A stretch of 35,169 bases of DNA, from NCBI GenBank assembly GCA_003576855.1, contig QEVI01000033.1, forward strand, positions 1 through 35,169. The letters are read 5' to 3'. A program made the translations under genes and the position numbers. How positions within the stretch are numbered: position 1 is the first letter of the stretch; each line of letters starts with the position of its first letter. The stretch comes from Planctomycetota bacterium (GTDB lineage: Bacteria > Planctomycetota > Planctomycetia > Pirellulales > Lacipirellulaceae). A model generated the notes under the pieces. The model did not search any database. It had not been told where the DNA came from and saw only the letters and a list, made by a program, of their open reading frames with translations. Below are positions 17,415 to 27,069 of the stretch, piece after piece.

Positions 17415-17759
17415 ATGAACAAGGCGTTCATCCGCGAGCCGGAGTTCGATGGCCGGGCTTACTGTCCGCGGTGCGGGACGCTCGGCGCGCCGGTCGAGCA
17501 CGAGCCGCTCGATGTGCATATTTGGCCGGAATCCCGCACGAAGATGGGTGATTTCGCCTGGTTTTGCGGCTACTTCCAATGTGAAGTCGCGTACTTCAAT
17601 CGATTCGACGCCGTGGTGCTGGTCGGCGAGCTGGTGGCTCCGGTATATCCAAAGGACCTCGACGCGCCGATCTGCGCCTGCTTTGGCCTGGGCTACGACG
17701 ACGTCGAGGCGGATGCACGGGCGGACTCGCCGCGACGCATTCGCGAGCTGCTGGCCTAG
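17415..17759 (+). CDS. Stand-alone CopZ-type zinc/iron-sulfur domain protein
   Basis: A 114-residue cytoplasmic protein. Metal-binding motifs are C-P-R-C-G at about 18-22, C-G-Y-F-Q-C at about 51-56 with V-A-Y-F-N directly after, and C-A-C-F-G-L near residues 91-96. This order and the Y-F-N context match the N-terminal domain of CopZ-type metallochaperones, which binds zinc and a 2Fe-2S cluster. The HMA copper-binding domain that usually follows is absent, because the protein ends R-R-I-R-E-L-L-A soon after. The start is chosen because CATAAT eight bases upstream could be a -10 box (TTGACC lies 13 bases further up), which would make a nearly leaderless message. No Shine-Dalgarno is seen. The role may be metal delivery or sensing. 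The lipid kinase downstream is not an obvious partner. Confidence 0.8.
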   Translation: MNKAFIREPEFDGRAYCPRCGTLGAPVEHEPLDVHIWPESRTKMGDFAWFCGYFQCEVAYFNRFDAVVLVGELVAPVYPKDLDAPICACFGLGYDDVEADARADSPRRIRELLA

Positions 17760-17780
17760 AGCAAGACTGCTGCGGCCCGG

Positions 17781-17814
17781 TGCACGGCGCTGGCCGCCGA
17801 TGGCCGGCCGTGCA
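17781..17814. other. Strong stem-loop after the CopZ-like gene
   Basis: TGCACGGC (17781-17788) pairs perfectly with GCCGTGCA (17807-17814), and an inner GGCC/GGCC pair extends the stem around a GCCGAT loop. There is no T-run. It lies 22 bases after the stop codon and may end or stabilise the transcript. Confidence 0.45.
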
Positions 17815-17918
17815 TTCCCGCCGTACAAGAGCTATACATGAAGCTCCGCCGGGACGACTAAACCTCCCGGCGACGTCTGCGCTGCCAGGTCTCCAAATCG
17901 TACACAGGCGTTCGAGCG

Positions 17919-18842
17919 TTGCGCCGGGTCGTCGCTATATTGAACCCTACTTCCGATCGCGGCCGAACGGCGGCGCTGGCCGCCTCGCTGCGGGATGCGC
18001 TCGCCAGCCGATTGGAAGTCGTGCTGCGGGAAACGACCTGTTCCGGCCAAGCCGCGCACCTGGCGACGGAAGCGGGCGGCGAGGGCTGCGACGCGGTCAT
18101 CGCCATCGGCGGCGACGGCACCGTGCACGAGACGGCCAACGGGCTGATGGCCATTCCGGCCGATCGCCGTCCTGCCATGGGCGTCATTCCGGCGGGCTCG
18201 GGCAATGACGTGGCCTACGCGCTGGGCATCGGAACGGATTGGCAACGCACCATTCAGTTGATTGAACGCGGGGACGCCCGGAGCGTCGACCTGGCCCAGG
18301 TGCGAGCCTCCGGCCGCGGCACGTGCTACGCCATTAACAACGTCGGCGCGTTGCTGGAAGGAACGATCAATCTGCTCAGCCATCAATACGCCTGGCCGCG
18401 TGGATCGGGGCTGTACGTTCGCGCCATGTTGCAAACGCTGATGCGTCCGATTCCGGTTGCCCAGTTGAAGCTGGCCATTGACGGCGTCCAGTCGCAGCGG
18501 CCGGCCATCATGCTTTCGATCGCCAACGGCCCCCGCTCCGGCGGCCGGTTCTTGCTGGCGCCCGAGGCAGACCCCTGCGACGGTCGCCTGAACTACGTGA
18601 TGGCGGCGCCGGCAGGGCGGCTGGCGCTGTTGCGAAAAGCCGCCACCGCATTGTGGGGCGGCTCGCCTGCGGACTGCTGGATCGAGCGGGGGACCTTCCG
18701 CCACATGCACTTCCGCTCGAGTTTGCCCTTGGCCGCGCATGTAGACGGCGAGCCGTGGCTGCGGCCCCAGGATGGCTGCACGGAGCTGGCCATCGAGGTC
18801 GTCCCCGGCGCGTTGCGGGTGATTTGCGGCCGTGGTCGGTAG
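17919..18842 (+). CDS. Diacylglycerol/sphingosine-kinase-like lipid kinase
   Basis: A 307-residue member of the DAGK catalytic family (YegS/DgkB/LCB5 group), which transfers phosphate from ATP to a lipid hydroxyl at the inner membrane face. Motifs are I-L-N-P-T-S-D at 7-13, nucleotide-binding G-G-D-G-T-V-H-E at 64-71 and P-A-G-S-G-N-D at 91-97. A C-terminal A-H-V-D-G-E-P-W is the metal/substrate loop of the second domain. The start is TTG at 17919; no in-frame ATG lies upstream and the usual family N-terminus (V-V-A-I-L-N-P) begins four residues in. The Shine-Dalgarno is weak. Exact substrate (diacylglycerol, sphingoid base or other) cannot be read from sequence. Confidence 0.9.
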   Translation: MRRVVAILNPTSDRGRTAALAASLRDALASRLEVVLRETTCSGQAAHLATEAGGEGCDAVIAIGGDGTVHETANGLMAIPADRRPAMGVIPAGSGNDVAYALGIGTDWQRTIQLIERGDARSVDLAQVRASGRGTCYAINNVGALLEGTINLLSHQYAWPRGSGLYVRAMLQTLMRPIPVAQLKLAIDGVQSQRPAIMLSIANGPRSGGRFLLAPEADPCDGRLNYVMAAPAGRLALLRKAATALWGGSPADCWIERGTFRHMHFRSSLPLAAHVDGEPWLRPQDGCTELAIEVVPGALRVICGRGR

Positions 18843-19208
18843 CAGGCCGCCGGGCGTTTTGAATTGCCGGTGGCGCCGGCTTTGCGCCCTGTAGGGGTCC
18901 CGCAGGCCGGCAGGTCGCCAGCTCGGGCCGGCGACGCGCGCTCTGCCTGGCGCACCTATTCTTTGTTAGCGGCGCCTGGTGGATCGCGGCGCTTGCGGTT
19001 GTCGTCGCTGCCGGTCATCGTGATTTATGCGCACCATTGTTTACTTTCCGGCGATGGACCTCGGTCGAACTACCGTGCCGGCCTACTTCTGCGCGGCAGC
19101 GGCCTGCGAGCGAATCGCTGGTTGCCGCGCCCCGGCTGCGACGGCCGATCCGACCCCGCGCATTGGCAACGATGAGGGGCAGGTTAAGTCCGCGGCGCTG
19201 CTGCGGGG
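18843..19208. other. Intergenic region between convergent genes
   Basis: A 366-base stretch between the lipid kinase and the DUF1501 gene end. Short open frames are present in both directions but none has a ribosome site or recognisable domain. A short GCCGG/CCGGC stem near 18867-18881, followed by TTTG, is the only terminator-like element. I see nothing else in it. Confidence 0.4.
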
Positions 19209-20684
<1,476 letters not shown>

Positions 20685-20773
20685 GATCGCGTAGTTTACC
20701 GTGCGAGACGACGCCCTATTCCCGCCTCCTGGCGACTCGGGCGCGCCGGCGTGGCGTTGTATCCAAGGGCGGT

Positions 20774-23164
20774 TCAATTGCGAGTTATGGTTTCGTTGAG
20801 GTTGAGCAGCACGCGAGTAACCGACGTCCACGCCGCGAGCTCCGCCGCGTCGATCGCCGTATCGCGTGACGAGACGCCGACGCCGACGAGCGATCCGGCG
20901 GCTTCGCGCTGGTCGCGGTAATGCCGCCGATGCTGTTCCAGCAGTCCCGCAAGCAGCGAGATCTCTTCGCTAGCGGCGCGCCTGCCGGTGGCAATTCGCC
21001 AGGCCCACTGCAGCCGATCGTCGTCGCTGGCGCCGCCGCTGTTGAGCGTTCGTTCCGCCAGGGCCCGGGCGGCTTCGACGAATGACGGATCGTTAAGCAG
21101 CACCAGCGCTGCGCTGGGAGTGTTGGAAACCGGACGCTGGGCCGTGCATTCCTCGCGCGTCGGGGCGTCGAACGCCACGAGCCATGGATGAAGAAATTGC
21201 CGTTGCCAATGGACGTACGCTGACCGGCGAAACTGGTTGGAATCTGTCGAGGGCTCGTACTCGCGTTCCGGGAAATTGAGCGGCGCATAGTAGCCGGCCG
21301 GCTGATACGGTCGCGAGACGCCGCCGCCGGTTTGCATGACCAGCAGTCCGCTCACGGCGAGCGCGTTGTCGCGAATCTGTTCGGCGTCGAGCCGGAATCG
21401 CGATTGCCGGCCGACAAGCCGGTTTTCCGGATCCACGGCATCCAGTTCAGGCCGCGGGCGCGACGATTGCCGATAGGCGTGCGACGTGACCATCAGCCGG
21501 ATGACGTGCTTGACGTCCCAGCCGCTCTCCATGAACTCCACGGCCAGCCAATCGAGCAGTTCCTGGTTCACGGGCCATTCGCCCTGCGAACCGAGGTCGA
21601 TCACGGTCTTCGACAGGCCGACGCCGAACAGCCGCTGCCAGAGGCGGTTGACCGTCACGCGGGCGGTCAGCGGGTTGTCGCGGGCGACGATCCACCGAGC
21701 CAGGTCCAGGCGGTTGGCCCGCCGGCCCTCGATATCCAATTGCTTGAAGCAGTGCGGGACATGCGGCTCGACCACCGGCCCCGACTCGTCCATCCAGTTG
21801 CCGCGCGGCAGCACGCGGACCGTGCGGGGTTCGATCGCTTGGGTGATCATGGTCGGCTCGAATCTGGATTCGAGCTGGGCCCGCGCCGCCTTCATTTCCG
21901 ACAGTTCATGGAGCCGCTCTTGCCACTTCGCGTCGATTACGCCGACGAGCGATTGTTCCAACTCGGCGATCCGCCGATCGCACTTCTCGATCTCTCGATA
22001 CACGGGCAGCGTCCACGCCAGCATTTCGGGCGGCCGCTCCGACGGGGTCGTGTTCTTGGCGACTTTCTCGAACGAACCGTAGTGATCAACGTCGGCGAAA
22101 AACGCGCCGAGGCCGTAGAAATCGTCTTGCGTGTAGGGATCGAACTTGTGGTCGTGGCACTCCGCGCAGCCCATCGAGGCTCCCAGCCAGGTTTCGGAGA
22201 CGTTCCGCACTCGGTCGGCGAGATGCTTCGCTCGGTATTCCGCGTCCTGGGCGCCTCCCTCGTGCGTCGTCTGCAGCAGGCGGTTGTAACCGCTGGCCAC
22301 CCGCTGCCACATCATAGGATTGGGCAACAGGTCGCCGGCCAATTGCTCGATCGTGAACTGGTCGAACGGGAGGTTGTCGTTGAACGACTTGATGACGTAG
22401 TCCCGATACGGCGTGATGCGATGCTCCTGATCGCCGTGGTAGCCCACCGTGTTTGCAAAGCGGACGAGGTCGAACCACCAAGAAGCCATCCGCTCGCCGT
22501 AAGCCTCGGAGGCGAGCAGTCGATCGACGAGCCGCACGTAGGCCTCGGGCGACTGGTCGTTCAAGTACTCGTCAACCTGTTCCGGCGTCGGCGGCAGGCC
22601 GGTCAGATCGAAGTACAGGCGGCGAACGAGCGTCGGGCCGTCGGCTGCGGCCGCCGGCGCCCATCCGAGCGACTCCAGCCGCGCGGCCAGGAAGCGATCG
22701 ATTTCGTTATGTACGATGGCCCCGATACTCGCTGCGGGCGCGACCGGGCGTTGCGGCGGAATGTACGACCAGTGCGGCTCGTAGTCGGCGCCGGCGGCGA
22801 TCCACTGCCGCAGCACATCGATTTGCTCCGGAGTGAGCGCCGGTTTATTCGCTTCGGCGGGCGGCATTCGCACGTCGGGATCGTTGCTTGCCACCCGCGC
22901 GATCAGCTCGCTGCGGTCAGGGTTGCCCGGCACGATGACCGACGCCAGCGCCGCTGCCTCTTGGTCCAAGCGCAAGTCAGCCTCGCGGGCGCCGGAATCC
23001 GGGCCATGGCACGCAAAGCACCGATCCGCAAGGATGGGACGAATGTCCCGGTTGTAGCTGGGCGGCGCCGCGCGGCCGGCCGGACAGGCTGCCAGCAAAC
23101 TGCATGCAGCCCAGCTCATCGCCGCGCGCCAGCCGGCGTTGCGTCGAACCTTCGTAGGTTTCAT
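20774..23164 (-). CDS. DUF1549/DUF1553 (PSD1) protein with cytochrome c-like domain
   Basis: About 796 residues. The start at 23164 (M-K-P-T-K-V-R-R) gives a signal peptide ending G-R-A-A-P-P; the frame is open for 45 more codons upstream without features. A planctomycete cytochrome C domain comes first (Y-N-R-D-I-R-P-I-L-A-D-R-C-F-A-C-H-G, haem motif CxxCH, with V-R-M-P-P as distal ligand region). DUF1549 follows (L-Y-F-D-L-T-G-L-P-P-T-P-E-Q-V and a second haem-like C-A-E-C-H-D-H-K-F-D-P). DUF1553 is last (A-R-W-I-V-A-R-D-N-P-L-T-A-R-V-T-V-N-R, then Q-S-R-F-R-L-D-A-E-Q-I-R-D). It is probably a periplasmic or surface redox partner of the DUF1501 protein in an operon. The two CxxCH motifs suggest covalent haem. 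The exact reaction is unknown. Confidence 0.93.
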   Translation of the reverse strand: MKPTKVRRNAGWRAAMSWAACSLLAACPAGRAAPPSYNRDIRPILADRCFACHGPDSGAREADLRLDQEAAALASVIVPGNPDRSELIARVASNDPDVRMPPAEANKPALTPEQIDVLRQWIAAGADYEPHWSYIPPQRPVAPAASIGAIVHNEIDRFLAARLESLGWAPAAAADGPTLVRRLYFDLTGLPPTPEQVDEYLNDQSPEAYVRLVDRLLASEAYGERMASWWFDLVRFANTVGYHGDQEHRITPYRDYVIKSFNDNLPFDQFTIEQLAGDLLPNPMMWQRVASGYNRLLQTTHEGGAQDAEYRAKHLADRVRNVSETWLGASMGCAECHDHKFDPYTQDDFYGLGAFFADVDHYGSFEKVAKNTTPSERPPEMLAWTLPVYREIEKCDRRIAELEQSLVGVIDAKWQERLHELSEMKAARAQLESRFEPTMITQAIEPRTVRVLPRGNWMDESGPVVEPHVPHCFKQLDIEGRRANRLDLARWIVARDNPLTARVTVNRLWQRLFGVGLSKTVIDLGSQGEWPVNQELLDWLAVEFMESGWDVKHVIRLMVTSHAYRQSSRPRPELDAVDPENRLVGRQSRFRLDAEQIRDNALAVSGLLVMQTGGGVSRPYQPAGYYAPLNFPEREYEPSTDSNQFRRSAYVHWQRQFLHPWLVAFDAPTREECTAQRPVSNTPSAALVLLNDPSFVEAARALAERTLNSGGASDDDRLQWAWRIATGRRAASEEISLLAGLLEQHRRHYRDQREAAGSLVGVGVSSRDTAIDAAELAAWTSVTRVLLNLNETITRN

Positions 23165-23341
23165 AAGAGTCGGCGTGAACGGCGAGAGAAGCTTCAGGCC
23201 CGAGGCCGATGCACCGAGGCGCGGCGTCCGCCGCATTCCGGAGGCGTCGAGGCGCGTGGCTGACGCCCCCAGTTTATCGTAATCGAGCGCCCAATTCACC
23301 CGCTCTATCGGCCGATTTCCGACGCCTCAGCGACGGCCAAT

Positions 23342-24811
23342 TCACGGGACAGGCCGGTCGCCTCCCGCGACGTTCACGCCGGCCGGACGCGCGGCCTGAA
23401 CCTCCGGGCGCCCTGACGCCGTTTGCTCGCCGTCTATCACTCCCACGACGCTGAGATCGTACCGGGTGTACGTGGCGTAATGCCCGCGCAGCCAGAGCAA
23501 CGCCCTGCGGCGATCGCTCCACTTCGGCACGACCGGGCGGAGATTGTCAACGGTCGAGTCGCTGGTGATCGGCGTCCACGACCAACTGGCGCCGCCGTCT
23601 CCGGTTATCCCTTGGTATAGCTCGTATCGCGCAGTCGGCTGTTCGGAACGCGGATCGACCTTGGTGGAAACGACTACTCGATCAGGATCGTCCGGGTCGA
23701 GCGCCGCCAGGCCTGTGTAATCGTTCTCCCTTTCGTACAAATACCCCCCGGCCTTGGCCAGTTGATGCACGCGCCATTTCTGGCCGTCGAAGCGGGCATA
23801 GAAGAACCGGTGATCTTCATCGCGGCCATTAGCGCGTGCTTGAAACACGGCATAGGGTTGGCCTCGACGGTCGATCTCCACGTCGATCGTCCATGCGTGC
23901 CGCATCGGTGCGCCGTCGAACTGGACCCCGGCGGCGAACACGCACGTTAGGTCCCGTGGCGCCGCCGCGCTGGCGTCGAACAAGTCGGCGTCCGCCGGAG
24001 CGCCCACGGAGTTGTAGAGCTTTCCGTCTTCGACGTAACCATGGTAGATGCTGTTGTCGAAGTTGCGGGGATGTTGCTCGGTGGTAATGAAATGAATTCG
24101 ATGGCTGTCCGACGAGTAGCGGACGTAGGGCCGTTGCCGGCCATCGCCTTGCGTCAGCAAGCGGCCGCCGTAGGACCAGGTCTGGCCGAAGTCGCGAGAG
24201 GCGAGCAGATTGGGATTGAAGTTGGTCGAGCGGGTGAAGTTGTAGAGCGTGCCGCCGCTCGCCTGCAGCCCGGCGAGGTAATAAAGGTTCGAATAGGTCG
24301 TTGACGCCCCGTTATCAAGAACTTGCTCCGGCGACCAACCGCCGATCTCGCCGGCGGCGTCCGAGACGCGCCAGCGGGAGTAGCGGTCGCCGCCGTGGCG
24401 GGAGTACATGGCTACGTAGCGACCGTCAGGACGCACCCAGAGCGCGGCGGAGTTATGGTCGTCGGCCCAGCCGCGATTGTCGCTACGGGGGCGGTTGAGG
24501 GTGAACCGCGTGACTTCACCCGACGCCATGTCATAGGCGACGACGTCGACGTCCCCGTCGCGGGCCTCGCCTTCGCGTCCGGCCGCGTTCGCCACGGAGC
24601 TGACGAGTATTTTGCCCGCCCGGGCGTCCACGACCGCACGTTCGTCTTCAAACCACGACCAGCCGCCGTTGTCGTTAAGCCGGATGAGCGAACCGGCCAC
24701 ATGGTCTGCCGCCGGGGCGGACGGCGCCGCCAGAAGCGGCGCAGCAAAGAGCAATGCGCCTGCAAGGCAGCGACGGACTCCCGAGCGGCGGGTGTTAACG
24801 AAGGTTTTCAT
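23342..24811 (-). CDS. Exported BNR-4 repeat propeller, possible polysaccharide lyase relative
   Basis: A 489-residue secreted protein. The signal peptide is residues 1-35 (hydrophobic, ending A-P-A-A-D). The mature protein begins L-N-D-N-G-G-W-S-W-F-E-D-E-R-A-V-V-D, the characteristic opening of BNR-4 propellers, including ulvan-lyase-type PL24/PL25 enzymes. Other features are D-D-H-N-S-A-A-L-W-V-R-P-D-G-R-Y, Y-S-N-L-Y-Y-L, S-R-D-F-G-Q-T-W-S-Y-G-G (Asp-box) and R-Y-E-L-Y-Q-G-I-T-G-D-G-G-A-S-W-S-W. The conserved D-D-H-N-S region holds a candidate catalytic His. ATG at 24811 is preceded by GAG only. It is first in a minus-strand run with the PSD1 and DUF1501 genes, so it may supply the substrate-binding or depolymerising step. 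Lyase activity is inferred, not shown. Confidence 0.82.
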   Translation of the reverse strand: MKTFVNTRRSGVRRCLAGALLFAAPLLAAPSAPAADHVAGSLIRLNDNGGWSWFEDERAVVDARAGKILVSSVANAAGREGEARDGDVDVVAYDMASGEVTRFTLNRPRSDNRGWADDHNSAALWVRPDGRYVAMYSRHGGDRYSRWRVSDAAGEIGGWSPEQVLDNGASTTYSNLYYLAGLQASGGTLYNFTRSTNFNPNLLASRDFGQTWSYGGRLLTQGDGRQRPYVRYSSDSHRIHFITTEQHPRNFDNSIYHGYVEDGKLYNSVGAPADADLFDASAAAPRDLTCVFAAGVQFDGAPMRHAWTIDVEIDRRGQPYAVFQARANGRDEDHRFFYARFDGQKWRVHQLAKAGGYLYERENDYTGLAALDPDDPDRVVVSTKVDPRSEQPTARYELYQGITGDGGASWSWTPITSDSTVDNLRPVVPKWSDRRRALLWLRGHYATYTRYDLSVVGVIDGEQTASGRPEVQAARPAGVNVAGGDRPVP

Positions 24812-25145
24812 CTAGCTCGATGCCGCGCCGCTTCGTTTGTTCGTCGCAGCCGCAGCGCGGTTTTGCACCACCGAAAAATACAAGTGTACGTTAAACGAGT
24901 CCCGGCCGGCATCCCCTTCGCTCTGCGTACAATCCGCATATCCGATACACAGCCATTTCACCGCTTTGCTTCGGGGTGTGACCTACATTTCTCAGGTTGA
25001 GGCCGGTCGCCCGCAAGGTCTTTATCCGCCGGGCGTTGGGGTTCACTTGAAGATTGCCGAGCGCCGGCTGGCAGCGACGCGGGTGGGTCTCCCGCTCGCC
25101 GCGGCGCCGTGGCGCTTGGGGTTGGCGGCGGCTTAGGATCGCAAC
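24812..25145. promoter_or_regulatory. Divergent intergenic region between BNR-4 and motA genes
   Basis: A 334-base divergent spacer. TACAAT at 24928-24933 matches five of six of the -10 consensus toward motA but has no good -35. Toward the BNR-4 gene an AT-rich patch around 24880-24900 gives TACACT- and TTGTAT-like hexamers. An AGGA about seven bases before the ATG at 25146 serves motA. No terminator or repeat was seen. Confidence 0.4.
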
Positions 25146-26006
25146 ATGATCGTCATCGTGGGATGCATCGTGGTGATCGGCGCGGTGCTCGCCGGCTTTA
25201 CCTGGGCCGGCGGCCACATCGGCGCGCTCATTCACCCGTCGGAAATCGTGACGATCGGCGGCGCTTCGCTGGGCGCACTTATCGTCATGTCGCCCAAAAA
25301 AGTGCTGGTGGACCTGAGCAAAGGCATTCTGCAATGCATTAAGGGTTCGCCGTTCAACAAGGCGATGTACGCGGACCTGTTTCGGCTGATGTACGACCTG
25401 CTGCGAACGGCCCGCCGCGAAGGCCTGCTGGGATTGGAGGTGCATGTCGCCCACCCGCACGACAGCACGATCTTCACCAAGTATCCGCGCGTGGCGAACA
25501 ACCACCATGTCTGCGACTTCATCTGTAGCGGACTGACGCCGCTGGTCGAAGGCACGGCCCGCAAGGAGCAGTTGCCGGCGCTGTTCGCGGCCGACATGGC
25601 GGTGCTCGAAGAAGAGCACCATTTGCCCACCACGGCCTTGGCCAAGACGGCCGACGGGCTGCCCGGCTTCGGCATCGTGGCCGCCGTGCTGGGCATTGTC
25701 ATCACGATGGGCCATATCGACGGCCCCGTCGAGGAAATCGGCCACAAGGTCGGCGCCGCGCTGGTGGGGACGTTCCTCGGTATTCTGATGTCCTACGGGT
25801 TCATCGCTCCGCTGGCGGCGCGGATGGAGCTGATGGGTTCGGCGGAGATGATGTTTTTTCGCACGATTGTGAGCATCATTATCGGCTTTGCCAATGATCT
25901 TCCGCCCAAGGTGGCGATAGACCAGGCCCGGCGCGGCGTCAGTTCTGAATTTCGACCGACGCGCGAAGAGCTGGAGGAGATCTTCCAGGAAGTGGACGCC
26001 ACCTAG
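25146..26006 (+). CDS. motA: MotA, flagellar motor stator subunit
   Basis: A 286-residue inner-membrane protein of the MotA/TolQ/ExbB proton-channel family that drives flagellar rotation with MotB. Four membrane helices are visible at about 2-22, 33-50, 172-192 and 205-225. Positions match the classic numbering: Arg90 and Glu98 in R-T-A-R-R-E-G-L-L-G-L-E for rotor contact, Pro173 in D-G-L-P-G-F-G-I-V and Pro222 in G-F-I-A-P-L-A-A-R. Length is usual for the family. AGGA precedes the ATG. motB starts 103 bases downstream. No other flagellar gene is in the window. Confidence 0.96.
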   Translation: MIVIVGCIVVIGAVLAGFTWAGGHIGALIHPSEIVTIGGASLGALIVMSPKKVLVDLSKGILQCIKGSPFNKAMYADLFRLMYDLLRTARREGLLGLEVHVAHPHDSTIFTKYPRVANNHHVCDFICSGLTPLVEGTARKEQLPALFAADMAVLEEEHHLPTTALAKTADGLPGFGIVAAVLGIVITMGHIDGPVEEIGHKVGAALVGTFLGILMSYGFIAPLAARMELMGSAEMMFFRTIVSIIIGFANDLPPKVAIDQARRGVSSEFRPTREELEEIFQEVDAT

Positions 26007-26108
26007 CCGCCGCGGAGCGCGATAGCGTCGGCAGCGAACATTCACGCCAGGCGTTGCCCGAATACCACGTTCTTCCATCAAGCCAGGTAACTCCAAACTT
26101 ACTCGTCC

Positions 26109-27002
26109 ATGGCAGGCAAAGGCGGCGGCGCTTGGAAGGTGGCTTACGCGGACTTCGTCACCGCGATGATGGCCTTTTTTCTGGTCATGTGGCTCGTGTC
26201 GCAAAAGGAGGGCGTCAAGGAAGCCGTGGCGGGCTACTTCCGCGATCCGTTCGCCACCTACAAAAGCCACGAAAAAGGAGCCGCCGGCACGGCCAAGCCG
26301 GTCAAGGACCCGATGTACGGCCACACGGCCCAGCCCCAGAAACGCCGAATCGCCATCTCTGGAGATCGCACCGACTATCAGTTCACGGTGCTTTTTCAGC
26401 CGGGACTCGCCGAGCTTGACGACGAGCAACTCGAAGCGATTCGTGAATTCGCCCCCATGATGGTCGGCAAACTCAATCGGATCGAAGTCCGCGGCCACTG
26501 CGTCCGGCAGCCGCTGCCGCCACACAGCCCGTACAAGAGCCACTGGGAGCTTTGCTTTGCCCGCAGCCAGGCGGTGATGGACGAACTGATTCGCAACGGC
26601 ATCGAAGCCCAGCGGATTCGACTCAGCCAGGCCGAAGGCAACGAGCCGCTGTCGCTCAATCTGTCCAGCGACGAGCTTAAGCTGAATTCCCGCGTCGATG
26701 TGATCCTGCTGCCCGACCTGGCCGACATCCCCTGGGAGCGGCAAAAGCGGTCGGCCAGCGACGCAGCTTCCGACGCCCACGGCGCGGGTGAACAGCCCAG
26801 CGCCGCCGGCGCTAGCCACGCAACTTCCAACCACGCCGCCGAGCATGCCATCGACGCCAGCGGCGGCCCGGCCGCAAACGACGCCGGCCCTTCCGGAGCG
26901 CATGAAGGCGACTCCGCCGCGGCCCAAGACCATGCGGCCCAGCCGCCGCGCGGCGAACCGGCGCACGCTGACCACGAGTCAGATGCACCCTCGGCGCACT
27001 GA
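26109..27002 (+). CDS. motB: MotB-like stator subunit with long Ala/His-rich tail
   Basis: A 297-residue partner of MotA. The N-terminus W-K-V-A-Y-A-D-F-V-T-A-M-M-A-F-F-L-V-M-W-L is the MotB plug-and-helix signature; Asp15 is the proton-carrying residue. An OmpA-like domain spans about 85-205 (I-E-V-R-G-H-C, W-E-L-C-F-A-R-S-Q-A-V, R-I-R-L-S-Q-A-E-G, N-S-R-V-D-V-I-L-L). The usual peptidoglycan-contact Asp after G-H-T is not present: G-H-C-V-R-Q-P-L-P-P replaces G-H-T-D. The Arg of A-R-S is kept. Residues about 215-297 are low-complexity and rich in Ala, His, Asp and Ser, longer than in standard MotB. The Shine-Dalgarno is weak. Convergent with the NDH-2 gene, 67 bases away. Confidence 0.92.
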   Translation: MAGKGGGAWKVAYADFVTAMMAFFLVMWLVSQKEGVKEAVAGYFRDPFATYKSHEKGAAGTAKPVKDPMYGHTAQPQKRRIAISGDRTDYQFTVLFQPGLAELDDEQLEAIREFAPMMVGKLNRIEVRGHCVRQPLPPHSPYKSHWELCFARSQAVMDELIRNGIEAQRIRLSQAEGNEPLSLNLSSDELKLNSRVDVILLPDLADIPWERQKRSASDAASDAHGAGEQPSAAGASHATSNHAAEHAIDASGGPAANDAGPSGAHEGDSAAAQDHAAQPPRGEPAHADHESDAPSAH

Positions 27003-27069
27003 GCGTGCGACGCCGTCGAAGGCCCGTTCTGCTTCGCCCAGGAACACGGCGGCGCAGGCGCTGAACGGG

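Noticed and set aside
21332-23263. 643-codon plus-strand frame opposite the PSD1 gene
   Set aside because: It is a long antisense shadow typical of GC-rich DNA. The minus strand carries clear cytochrome, DUF1549 and DUF1553 motifs.
24891-26975. 694-codon minus-strand frame opposite motA and motB
   Set aside because: MotA and MotB signatures on the plus strand are unambiguous, and the minus frame has no recognisable domain.
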